This document shows positions 29,257 through 36,922 of a stretch of DNA of 43,687 nt, in pieces (position 1 is the stretch's first letter; each line of letters opens with the position of its first letter). Source of the stretch: a virus. Location: positions 1-43,687 of the IMG/VR virus record IMGVR_UViG_3300042406_000564, one strand, 5' to 3'. The notes beneath the pieces are model-generated. The model ran no database searches. It worked only from the letters and a program-made list of their open reading frames with translations, and was not told the origin of the DNA. The position numbers and the translations under genes were made by a program.

Positions 29257-29504
29257 TGATCTCGCTCCTTGTGTGGCTGGTGTTCGGTTTCCTCGCTGGC
29301 TCCGCAGCCGAGTGGCTGTGGCCCGAGGCCAAGTCAACCTCGCGGCTCCAGTGCATCGGAATCGGCGTGGTCGGGAGCATCGCGGGCGGGCTGGTCGGTT
29401 CAATCCTGACCGGCTCGCACTACCGACCAGCCGGGTTCGTGTTCTCAATCGTCGGTGCGTTGCTGGTCATGTTCGTGTGGCGGAAACTGAATGAGGTGAA
29501 GTGA
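29256..29504 (+). CDS. Transglycosylase-associated (GlsB/YeaQ-like) membrane protein
   Basis: 82 aa, TAATG overlap. Three membrane helices with GFLAGSAAEWLWP, GIGVVGSIAGGLVGSIL and GFVFSIVGALLVMFVWRK: the Gly-rich pattern of the Transgly_assoc / GlsB-YeaQ-YmgE family. Beside a peptidase, a holin-like function is a reasonable inference for this three-helix protein. Confidence 0.7.
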   Translation: MISLLVWLVFGFLAGSAAEWLWPEAKSTSRLQCIGIGVVGSIAGGLVGSILTGSHYRPAGFVFSIVGALLVMFVWRKLNEVK

Positions 29505-29680
29505 TGATCTGGTTGTGGCAGTGGATCATCTCGCTTCTGGTGTGGCTTTCTGCTGACCCGCAGCGACTTGCCACAGAACCCGCTCGCGCTGCCGCTGCGG
29601 TTGCTGCTGCACGGGCAACCGTTGTGGATAAAAGTGCTGTTCACGTTGGCGTGGAAGCGGTGGAGAAAGGCCAGAACTGA
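29504..29680 (+). CDS. 58-aa membrane-anchored protein
   Basis: ATG 29504 (TGATG overlap) to TGA 29678-29680, which again overlaps the next ATG. A Trp-rich membrane segment MIWLWQWIISLLVWLSA is followed by an Ala-rich helical tail (ARAAAAVAAARATVVDKS). Part of the membrane-protein string; spanin or holin partner possible. Confidence 0.5.
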   Translation: MIWLWQWIISLLVWLSADPQRLATEPARAAAAVAAARATVVDKSAVHVGVEAVEKGQN

Positions 29681-32013
29681 TGCCACTGTCACCACGCACG
29701 CTTCGCCCCGCGAACAACTTCACGCCGAAGTCCATCAGCGGCCTCGCCCTCTGGCTTGACGCTTCTTCGGCCGACACGCTTTACACCACCGACGCGGGGC
29801 CGGTGACGGCGGTGAGTTCGCCGCTGGATATTACGGGGTGCGCCTTGTGGTTGGATGGTGCGGATTCGTCGGCTGCGAGCATGACGCTGGATGGCACGGC
29901 GGTCAGCACATGGAAAGACAAGAGCGGGAACGGGCGAGACTTCACGGCAACCAGCACCGCGAGGCCAACGCTCACGGCGTCAGCCATCAACAGCCGCAGC
30001 GCAGTGACATTCAATGGCAGCACCAGTACCCTGACCGGCAACACGGCTGCACAGGACGTTATCCGAAACCTCGCCGGGTACACCGTATTCACGGTGTTGC
30101 GGACGGCGACGGTCGCGGCTGGTGAGCGTCTTGCGTTTGGCGTCGGGGCAACGGTTCTATTTCGTATTGGGCAGCAGGACAGCAGGCCGTTCATGGGCGG
30201 TCGGCGGGTTAGTGCAGACACGCTGGAAAGCGTTACCGGAACAGCAAGCGACCTGTCGGTCGGTGCTGCCTTCATCCAGACGGCGTCGGTCAATCACACT
30301 TCCCAATCACTCACTGGCTTGCGAAATGGTGCCACGTTTGCCTCTGACGCCACATACATGGCAAGTGGCAGCAGCGAGAACGTCGCTTCGTCTGTGTCTG
30401 TTGGCACGCAGGCGGGCGGGACTTACGGATTCTGGAACGGCGACATTGCCGAGATCGTCGTCTTCAACACCGCACTCTCCACCGCAGACCGTGCCCGCGT
30501 CGAAGCCTACCTCGCCGCCAAGTGGGGCATCAGCGGAGTCCACGTTCCCGCCACCGCGACGAGCGATCCGGTGGGCTACTGGGCTGACAAGAGCGGCAAC
30601 GCGAGGCACGTTACGCAATCGGTCAGCGGAAGCAGGCCGACGATCAGTGCGACCAAGCAGAACGGGCGAAATGCTCTTGCGTTCAACGGTTCGTCGCAGA
30701 GTTTGTCCATCGCTTCGTACAACGCCGAAAATGTCCTGTCTGGATTGACGCGATATGTGGTCGCGTCCATGAGCAGTCCGGCTGCAAGTGCCATTAGCAG
30801 GGTCACCGCAGGCGGCGGCGACTCCTTCTTTGCGACCGTCAGCGGCGAAATCCGGTTCTATGGTGGGGCGAGCGCATATTCGGCAGTAGCGTCTACGACC
30901 TATGGGCTACTCACCAGCGGCACTAATATCATTGGGTCAGTCTACGATGGCACTGCGGGAAGCGTGGCGGCAGGAATCAAGCCGTACTACAACGGAGCGG
31001 CGATCCCGCCTTCGTCCACCAGCGGAACCCTGCCGACAACGCTCCCTGGTGGAACACCCGGATTCTGGATTGGCAGCAATATCGGCGTGAACAGTTTCTG
31101 GCCCGGTCGCATTATTGAATACATCTCGTATTCGCGAGCATTAGGAAACGCAGAACGCCAGCGTCTGGAGCGTTACCTTGCAGCAAAGTACGGCATCACC
31201 CTCGCCCCGCAAGTCAGCAACGCCGACGCGCAGGATTGGATCAATCGCGTCTACGCCAACGGCGGCACGGTGAGTGCCAGCACGGCGTCGGCGGTGAATA
31301 CCCTGTGCGACTCACTGGACGCGGCATCGCTACGCGACCGCTTCTACCGGCTCAACCTGTTCTGCGGCACAGGACTCAACGCCGCACTGGTGCCGCTCTA
31401 TCGGGGACCGTCGCTCGGCGGCACGCAGTATGGCGGGGCCACCGATACCAACAACGCCTTCGTTGGCATCGGCACCGACTACGCGGAGACGGGGGCAACG
31501 GGTGGGCTGACGGGGAACGGAACGACCAAATATTTAAATACGGGGTTTCCTGCCAACACGCTCACCGCCAGCGATATGCACATTGGGTGCGGATTGAAAG
31601 CAGCCGAAACCGCTATCACTGGTTTCCGGTCGTTGATCGGTACGTTTACCGGCGGCAACGAAATATCGATGTATGCCAGACCCAACGGAAGGAAAACTTT
31701 TGCTTACGGAGGAATAGGCTCAGAGCTAGCAGGAGACAGCGTTGATCCTACGGCAACGGGCGATTTGATCGCCGCATTTCCCACTGTCTACCGGAACGGC
31801 GTAGCCACTGGGTCTAACGCCTCAAGTTCTGTGAACTACCCGAGCGCGCATTCTTTTTTTGTTTTTGCGATTGCCCAAAACGGAACAACCCCGATTAATC
31901 ACACTAACGCAAGAATCAACTGGTACAGCATAGGCAAAACGATGACGGCAACGCAGGCCGCAACTATGACTGCTATTTTTCAAGCATTTCAAGCCTCAAT
32001 GAGCCGCACATGA
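29680..32013 (+). CDS. Tail fibre / receptor-binding protein with LamG-like repeats
   Basis: 777 aa. Two concanavalin A/LamG-like modules: residues ~52-285 (CALWLDGADSS, STWKDKSGNGRDF, TFNGS, ending VEAYLAAKWGIS) and ~300-507 (VGYWADKSGNARHV, AFNGSSQSL, ending LERYLAAKYGIT). A third, different C-terminal region covers ~515-777. The duplicated LxRYLAAKxGI ends show internal duplication. Such lectin-like modules bind surface glycans, so this is the likely adhesin. The last ~170 codons are visibly more A/T-rich, as expected of an exchanged receptor-binding tip. Confidence 0.75.
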   Translation: MPLSPRTLRPANNFTPKSISGLALWLDASSADTLYTTDAGPVTAVSSPLDITGCALWLDGADSSAASMTLDGTAVSTWKDKSGNGRDFTATSTARPTLTASAINSRSAVTFNGSTSTLTGNTAAQDVIRNLAGYTVFTVLRTATVAAGERLAFGVGATVLFRIGQQDSRPFMGGRRVSADTLESVTGTASDLSVGAAFIQTASVNHTSQSLTGLRNGATFASDATYMASGSSENVASSVSVGTQAGGTYGFWNGDIAEIVVFNTALSTADRARVEAYLAAKWGISGVHVPATATSDPVGYWADKSGNARHVTQSVSGSRPTISATKQNGRNALAFNGSSQSLSIASYNAENVLSGLTRYVVASMSSPAASAISRVTAGGGDSFFATVSGEIRFYGGASAYSAVASTTYGLLTSGTNIIGSVYDGTAGSVAAGIKPYYNGAAIPPSSTSGTLPTTLPGGTPGFWIGSNIGVNSFWPGRIIEYISYSRALGNAERQRLERYLAAKYGITLAPQVSNADAQDWINRVYANGGTVSASTASAVNTLCDSLDAASLRDRFYRLNLFCGTGLNAALVPLYRGPSLGGTQYGGATDTNNAFVGIGTDYAETGATGGLTGNGTTKYLNTGFPANTLTASDMHIGCGLKAAETAITGFRSLIGTFTGGNEISMYARPNGRKTFAYGGIGSELAGDSVDPTATGDLIAAFPTVYRNGVATGSNASSSVNYPSAHSFFVFAIAQNGTTPINHTNARINWYSIGKTMTATQAATMTAIFQAFQASMSRT

Positions 32014-32366
32014 CACTTGCAGAGCTCCTCGCCTCTCCGCTGCCAGACACCGCCACGCTCCAGACGCTGGCGATTGTGTTCGACACGCCGATGGCCCAGA
32101 AGATGGTGAACTTCCACTCATGGTACGGCGACCCTCGCTGCACCGTGTACCCTGCCGCCCTCGCTGATGGCCGCTGGTGTCATGTAGCCGACATCTTGCC
32201 GCAGTGCATTACGCCTGACGGCATCTATGCGGCGGGATTCGCACGGCTGGATGCGACGAACTTCGCCAGCGTGGAGGTTGCGCCGCTGGCGGACCTTGAG
32301 TTTGCCGCCGAAGCCGTGCCGCAACTGGTGCCAGAGGAGTCTCCTGAGCCGCCGCTGCAAGTCTAG
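32010..32366 (+). CDS. Hypothetical tail-fibre accessory protein
   Basis: 118 aa, ATGA overlap with the fibre gene. Pro/Ala-rich ends and a compact middle (FHSWYGDPRCTVYP, GRWCHVADILPQC). Coupling suggests a fibre chaperone or attached subunit; no family recognised. Confidence 0.5.
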   Translation: MTLAELLASPLPDTATLQTLAIVFDTPMAQKMVNFHSWYGDPRCTVYPAALADGRWCHVADILPQCITPDGIYAAGFARLDATNFASVEVAPLADLEFAAEAVPQLVPEESPEPPLQV

Positions 32367-32439
32367 ACCGTTCTGCCCATAGGCTTGGGTGTGAGGCCAC
32401 GTTGCGGGCTTGACCCGTGCCACCACAGGAGAAGATGCC

Positions 32440-32796
32440 ATGTCCGAAATCAAGATGCGCCGCCGCTCGCGGCAAGTGCCGATCACGCTGACCACCTCGA
32501 CCGCTTCCGCTGCCACGCTGTTCCTTGAGGACTTCGCGGGTGGTGTGGTTGACGTTGGAACGATGAGCACCTCGGCTACCACGCTCCAGATGTGGGGCAG
32601 CAGCGTAGAAGGCGGCACGTTCAAGCGTCTCTACAACGCGGACGGCTCGGTCGCTGACATCACGCTCGTTCCATCCACGGCGGTCGGTGCGGTGTACGCT
32701 CTGCCTGATGCTGTGTTCGGCGTGCCGTTCCTTGAGATTCTTTCGGGCAGTGCAGCGGGCACCGGAGTCGCGGCTACCGTGACCCTCAAGAGTTGA
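32440..32796 (+). CDS. Small beta-rich virion protein
   Basis: 118 aa from the ATG at 32440 after ACAGGAGAAGATGCC. Beta-rich with a Ser/Thr/Ala/Val composition, ending in GVAATVTLKS. It resembles the small proteins that coat or terminate phage structures, and is also similar in style to the one at 42657. Virion role inferred. Confidence 0.5.
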   Translation: MSEIKMRRRSRQVPITLTTSTASAATLFLEDFAGGVVDVGTMSTSATTLQMWGSSVEGGTFKRLYNADGSVADITLVPSTAVGAVYALPDAVFGVPFLEILSGSAAGTGVAATVTLKS

Positions 32797-32799
32797 CCC

Positions 32800-33105
32800 A
32801 TGCCGCAACGAGTCGCGATGTTCCGCTTGCCGCGAAGCACAGCCAAGGTGCGGCGGCGGGAGCAGCGACCGAACGCGGCGGCTCGCGGATACTGCGATGG
32901 TCGGCACAAAGCATGGCGTGCAGCCGTGCTGCTACGCGACGAGTACACCTGCCGTCAGTGTGGGCAAGTGTGCGGCGGCAAGGGGCAGGCTCACGCCGAC
33001 CATATCATCCCGGTGGTGCAGCGGCCCGACCTGCGGTACTCGGTGGAGAACGGCCAGTGCCTGTGCCACCCGTGCCACTCCCGCAAGACTGCGGCCTACG
33101 GATGA
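32800..33105 (+). CDS. HNH endonuclease
   Basis: 101 aa. CRQCGQVCGGKGQAHADHIIP, then NGQCLCHPCHSRKT: two zinc-binding Cys pairs and the H-x-D-H HNH core. Short HNH nucleases near terminase genes act in genome packaging or cohesive-end cutting. Here ~3.3 kb of other genes separate it from the terminase, yet both are likely in the same late unit. Confidence 0.88.
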   Translation: MPQRVAMFRLPRSTAKVRRREQRPNAAARGYCDGRHKAWRAAVLLRDEYTCRQCGQVCGGKGQAHADHIIPVVQRPDLRYSVENGQCLCHPCHSRKTAAYG

Positions 33106-33158
33106 ACGTGGACTTTTTGCCCCCGTGCTGGTTGACGCGGGGGGTATTTATACAAGGG
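33105..33158 (+). promoter_or_regulatory. Shared intergenic element, copy 2 (possible late promoter)
   Basis: AACGTGGACTTTTTG (33105-33119), 8 nt, CTGGT, 8 nt, GGGGT, 3 nt, TATACA (33149-33154), AGGG. Same block order as 6773-6826. It would transcribe the ParB/terminase/capsid region. Confidence 0.55.
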
Positions 33159-33327
33159 CGATTCACCGCAGGCACCCCGTAGGGGGGCCGCGTCGGATGG
33201 CGACAATCAGCAAAACCACTAGTAGACCCTGTAGGCGTGTGGCCGGGGGTTTATGGCCCCCCCACTCCACAGCCCTCCACAACGCGTTTCCCGGCCAAAA
33301 GCCACAAAACCCTCTGGATACCCGCCC
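33159..33327 (+). other. GC-rich leader region with short hairpins
   Basis: No gene seen. It holds CCCC-gta-GGGG (33175-33185) and GGGGG-tttatgg-CCCCC (33245-33261). If the element at 33105-33158 is a promoter, this is a ~165-nt 5' leader of the first ParB-like gene. Confidence 0.4.
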
Positions 33328-33963
33328 GTGAAGATCCGTGACCGCATACGCGAACTGAGACGTGTTCCCGCCAACCTGCTGGTGCCGAATCCGAAAAACT
33401 GGCGCACCCACCCCAAGGCACAGCAGGACGCACTCCGTGGCGTGCTGGCCGAGGTTGGCATGGCCGACGCCGTGCTGGCCCGCGAACTACCCGATGGGTC
33501 GCTCATGCTGATCGACGGGCACCTGCGAGCCGAGACAATCGCCGACGCCAAGGTGCCGGTGCTGGTGCTGGACGTTACCGAGGCCGAGGCTGACAAACTT
33601 CTCGCCACCATCGACCCGCTGGCGGCGATGGCCGAGACGGATGGTGCCAAGTTTGACGAACTTCTTCGCACGGTGAACACCAGTAGCGAGGCCTTGCAGC
33701 AGATGCTCGCTGCCCAACACGAGGATCACGTTCGTCAGCAACTCCGCGACATAGCCGCTGCTGAGGGCGACGAGCAAAGTGACGAGCAAGGCGACCCTGC
33801 GGACACCGGGTACGTGCAGTTCTCTGTTCCGCTCACCGCAGGTCAGGAGCATGACGTTCGCTCAGCACTGCGGCTGGCGAAGAAAGTGTTCGCCACGGAG
33901 TCGAGCGGCGAGGCACTTGCGCTCGCGGTAGCCGAGTGGCGTGACTCTCGGGGGTCGCAGTGA
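33328..33963 (+). CDS. ParB-like nuclease-domain protein
   Basis: 211 aa, GTG start. Residues 13-70 (VPANLLVPNPKNWRTHPKAQQDAL..VLAEVGMADAVLARELPDGSLMLIDGHLRAE) form the ParB/Srx N-terminal fold with the IDGHxRxE box. The helical C terminus lacks the usual ParB HTH. Phage-encoded ParB-like domains can be nucleases or regulatory NTPases. GTGATG junction with the PAPS-reductase-like gene. Confidence 0.82.
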   Translation: MKIRDRIRELRRVPANLLVPNPKNWRTHPKAQQDALRGVLAEVGMADAVLARELPDGSLMLIDGHLRAETIADAKVPVLVLDVTEAEADKLLATIDPLAAMAETDGAKFDELLRTVNTSSEALQQMLAAQHEDHVRQQLRDIAAAEGDEQSDEQGDPADTGYVQFSVPLTAGQEHDVRSALRLAKKVFATESSGEALALAVAEWRDSRGSQ

Positions 33964-35129
33964 TGGCAAAGGTAAGAAAGCAACGCCGCGTCGAGAAGTC
34001 GTGCTACGACTTGGCAGTGGAGCGCGTTGAGAAGTGCTTTGACCGATTCGACAAGGTGGTGGTGTCATTCAGTGGTGGAAAGGACTCGACCGCCTGCCTT
34101 CAGATCGCACTTGATGCGGCGACTCGTCGCAACTCGCTGCCGCTGGAAGTGGTGTCGTTTGACGAGGAGGCAATCCCGCCCGACACCGTGGAGTACATGG
34201 AGCGCGTCTCGCAACGCGGAGACGTGAACTTCCGCTGGTACTGCATCCCCATCGAACACCGCAACGCCTGTTCCGAGAAGCAACCCGTCTGGTACACGTG
34301 GGGCGAGGAGGACAGAGACAAGTGGGTTCGCGATCTCCCGCCGCAGGCCATCACAGACCTACCGGGGTTCAAGCGAGGCATGGCAATCCCCGATGCTATC
34401 CCGCTTATCTACGGGCCGAGCATGGGGAACGTGTGCGTCATCATGGGCATCCGCTGCCAAGAGTCCATGAGCCGGTACCGTGCCGTCGCCAGCAAGCCAG
34501 CCAGCGTGACGGATGATGCTTTTCTTGGTGCGTTTGAGGGGGCACGATGGATCACGAAGGCGTACCCGATCTACGACTGGTCGACGGACGATGTGTGGCG
34601 TGCGCCGGGGCTGATGGGCTGGGACTACAACCGTGCCTACGACGTGATGGAAAAAATCGGGATGCCTCGCAACCTCCAGCGTTGTGCGCCGCCGTTCGGC
34701 GAACAACCGATTCGCGGGCTGCACACCTTCAAGACGTGCTGGCCGGGGCTGTGGTCGAAGATGGTCGGTCGTGTAGCCGGTGCGGCAACGGCTGCACGGT
34801 ATGCGAACACGGGGCTGTACGCGTGCGGCTTGAGTGACGAGGACTTGCCACAGGGAAAAACTTGGCAGCAGCACACTCTTGACTTGGTGTCCAGACTTGA
34901 GGAGTCGGCCAAGCCAGAGGTGGCTGATGCCATCTCAAGCCTGATGGGGATGCACAGGAGCCGCACCAACGATGCACTGCCGGATGACGAGCCGCACCCG
35001 CTGAGTGGCTACTGCTGGAAGTTTATCTGCGTCGTGGCGAAGGTCGGCAGCAACAAGTTCGGCAGGCAGGCGCAGAAGGTGAACAACAAGGCCATCGCAG
35101 CCCGAAGAAAGAATGGAATCCTGTCGTGA
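33963..35129 (+). CDS. PAPS reductase-like PP-loop ATPase (IbrA/DndC-like)
   Basis: 388 aa from the ATG at 33963 (a GTG at 33960 is also possible). PP-loop SGGKDS at residues 37-42, then VVSFDEEAIPPDTVEYM, VIMGIRCQESMSRYR and YPIYDWSTDDVW: the adenine-nucleotide alpha-hydrolase core of PAPS reductase / DUF3440 / IbrA-type proteins. RCQES and CAPPFGEQ regions supply further conserved Cys/Arg. The related DndC makes DNA phosphorothioate, but IbrA itself has no settled activity. Flanked on both sides by ParB-like genes, one of them IbrB-like. Confidence 0.82.
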   Translation: MAKVRKQRRVEKSCYDLAVERVEKCFDRFDKVVVSFSGGKDSTACLQIALDAATRRNSLPLEVVSFDEEAIPPDTVEYMERVSQRGDVNFRWYCIPIEHRNACSEKQPVWYTWGEEDRDKWVRDLPPQAITDLPGFKRGMAIPDAIPLIYGPSMGNVCVIMGIRCQESMSRYRAVASKPASVTDDAFLGAFEGARWITKAYPIYDWSTDDVWRAPGLMGWDYNRAYDVMEKIGMPRNLQRCAPPFGEQPIRGLHTFKTCWPGLWSKMVGRVAGAATAARYANTGLYACGLSDEDLPQGKTWQQHTLDLVSRLEESAKPEVADAISSLMGMHRSRTNDALPDDEPHPLSGYCWKFICVVAKVGSNKFGRQAQKVNNKAIAARRKNGILS

Positions 35130-35641
35130 AAAACAAGCAGCCGCTGAATGAAGTCGAGTGGGTGAACCGCGATGCCATCGCCCCCAACGACTACAACCCG
35201 AACAAGCAGCCACCACCGGAACACCGGCTGCTCAAGGTGTCGATCCTTGAGGACGGATGGACACAACCAATCGTCGTGTTCGATGACGGCAAGGGCGGCA
35301 AGCCTGTGATCGTGGATGGCGAGCATAGGTGGCGAGTGTCAGCGGAACCGGAGGTTGCAAAACTGACCGGCGGCACGGTGCCGATTGTTCGCATCAAGGG
35401 CAACCGCGAGCATCGCATGATGTCCACCATTCGGCACAACCGCGCACGCGGCGAACACCACGTGCTGCCGATGGCCGAGATCGTTCGCACACTGCTGGAC
35501 GGCGGCATTGACCGCGATGACGTTCAGTTCCTGCTCCAGATGGAGGAGGAGGAAGTGGATCGCCTCGCCGAGCGTGCGGGGCTGCCCGATGTGGTTGCCC
35601 GCGAGGGCACCGAGTTCAACAGGGGATGGGTACCGGAATGA
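35126..35641 (+). CDS. IbrB-like ParB-domain protein
   Basis: 171 aa, GTG in the overlap with the PAPS-reductase-like gene. VNRDAIAPNDYNPNKQPP, QPIVVFDDG, VIVDGEHRWR and MMSTIRHNRARGEHHVLPMAEIVRTLL are typical of the IbrB branch of ParB-like proteins. Pairing with the upstream gene reproduces the IbrA-IbrB arrangement known from bacteria and many phages. Confidence 0.82.
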   Translation: MKNKQPLNEVEWVNRDAIAPNDYNPNKQPPPEHRLLKVSILEDGWTQPIVVFDDGKGGKPVIVDGEHRWRVSAEPEVAKLTGGTVPIVRIKGNREHRMMSTIRHNRARGEHHVLPMAEIVRTLLDGGIDRDDVQFLLQMEEEEVDRLAERAGLPDVVAREGTEFNRGWVPE

Positions 35642-36381
35642 GCAACGCCAGCATCGGATACGTTACCGGCGAACTAAACTTTCGGGACTACCGTTTCCCG
35701 GTGTCCGCCAGCATGGTGCCCAGCACTGGCGAGTACCGAAACGAAGATACCACAGACACGGTCTACGGCTTCGCCTGCGAGTGGTGCTACATCATCACGA
35801 ACCAAGGCCAGTTCGCACTCCAGCCGGGGATGTATTTCTGCGTGCCCACGCCTGTTCGCATCCAGTCGGTCGGCGTGGGACGCGATGGCAAGAAGGTCGG
35901 AGACAACGCCGCGCTGGTCATTGTGCGGCACAACTATCGCGGCCTGTTCTCCATCGGTGGCCCCGTCGAAGATCGCGGCAGGCTGCGGTACATCGACGGC
36001 TGCTCGGACACGCTGCTGATCTGCCCGCCGCGACTTGGCGAGCCGTGCCTCAACTTCCTGCACTTCCCCAAAAACATTTCGCAGACCATGCACACTCACC
36101 CGAGCATTCGCATCGGCGTGGTGGCACGCGGGAACGGTGTGTGCAAAACACCGACCGGCGACTTCGATCTCAAGCCGGGGATGCTGTGGCTGCTCCCCGA
36201 GGACACGCCGCACAGTTTCTTCACCTACGAGGAAACGATGGACGTGATCGCGTGGCATCCAGACTCGGACACGGGGCCGAACGATGACGATCACCCCATG
36301 ATCAACCGGACCATCGTTGACGGAACAGCAGCGAACAAGATTGGTTCCATCCGAACCACTGGTGAGATACGCTGCGAGTAA
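35638..36381 (+). CDS. Cupin-domain protein
   Basis: 247 aa, ATGA overlap. The C-terminal cupin (residues ~140-205) has MHTHPSIRIGVVARGNG and DLKPGMLWLLPEDTPHSFFT, giving His residues for a metal site. The N-terminal half also looks like a degenerate cupin, so a bicupin is likely. Coupled to ParB/PAPS genes, it might oxidise or bind a small molecule made in that pathway; structural use in the virion is the alternative. Confidence 0.75.
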   Translation: MSNASIGYVTGELNFRDYRFPVSASMVPSTGEYRNEDTTDTVYGFACEWCYIITNQGQFALQPGMYFCVPTPVRIQSVGVGRDGKKVGDNAALVIVRHNYRGLFSIGGPVEDRGRLRYIDGCSDTLLICPPRLGEPCLNFLHFPKNISQTMHTHPSIRIGVVARGNGVCKTPTGDFDLKPGMLWLLPEDTPHSFFTYEETMDVIAWHPDSDTGPNDDDHPMINRTIVDGTAANKIGSIRTTGEIRCE

Positions 36382-36394
36382 GGAGACACACGAC

Positions 36395-36922
36395 ATGGGC
36401 AAACGCGGCCCCGCCCCCGAGCCTTCGATTCTCAAATACATTCGCGGCAACCCGAGCAAGGAGACGCTGAACGCAGCGGAGCCTACGCCGGAACTGCTGG
36501 AGAACCTTGAACCGCCCGAGGAGATTGCCGGTGATCCGCTCGCCGTCAAGAAGTGGAACCGCTCCGTCCCCGCGTTGCGGCGAATGCGAGTGTTCACAGA
36601 GGCCGACATTGACGCGTGGATCATCTACTGCACCACGTGGGCAAACTGGATGCGCACCAAGGAGAAGTGCGACCAGATGGGGCGAGACAACGTGCAGACC
36701 GAGATTGACCCAACCCGCACGGATGGTCGGCTCCGCATCAAGTGGTCGCAGCCGCACTCGTGGGCGACTGCCGAGCGGTCGTTCGCCAAAGACCTGCTGC
36801 GGCTCCAGCAGGAGTTCGGCTTGACTCCCAGCAGCCGATCACAGGTGACGATCCATGACAGCGTTGAAGAAGATCCAGTTGCAGCCTTTGTCAAAAAGCG
36901 AAGCGGTGGAGCAGGGGCTTGA
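36395..36922 (+). CDS. terS: Terminase small subunit (P27 family)
   Basis: 175 aa from the ATG at 36395 after AAGGAGACACACGAC. MGKRGPAPEPSILKYIRGNPSKE is the P27-type N terminus. The helical middle binds DNA at the packaging site. It overlaps the large-subunit gene by 68 nt, as is common for this pair. Confidence 0.88.
   Translation: MGKRGPAPEPSILKYIRGNPSKETLNAAEPTPELLENLEPPEEIAGDPLAVKKWNRSVPALRRMRVFTEADIDAWIIYCTTWANWMRTKEKCDQMGRDNVQTEIDPTRTDGRLRIKWSQPHSWATAERSFAKDLLRLQQEFGLTPSSRSQVTIHDSVEEDPVAAFVKKRSGGAGA

Noticed and set aside
29680-32013. Diversity-generating retroelement target in the fibre gene
   Set aside because: No reverse transcriptase and no template repeat is visible in the window.
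33106-33327. tRNA or known small RNA in the gap before the first ParB gene
   Set aside because: No T-arm GTTCGA-type box and no cloverleaf pairing; no tRNA signature was found elsewhere either.
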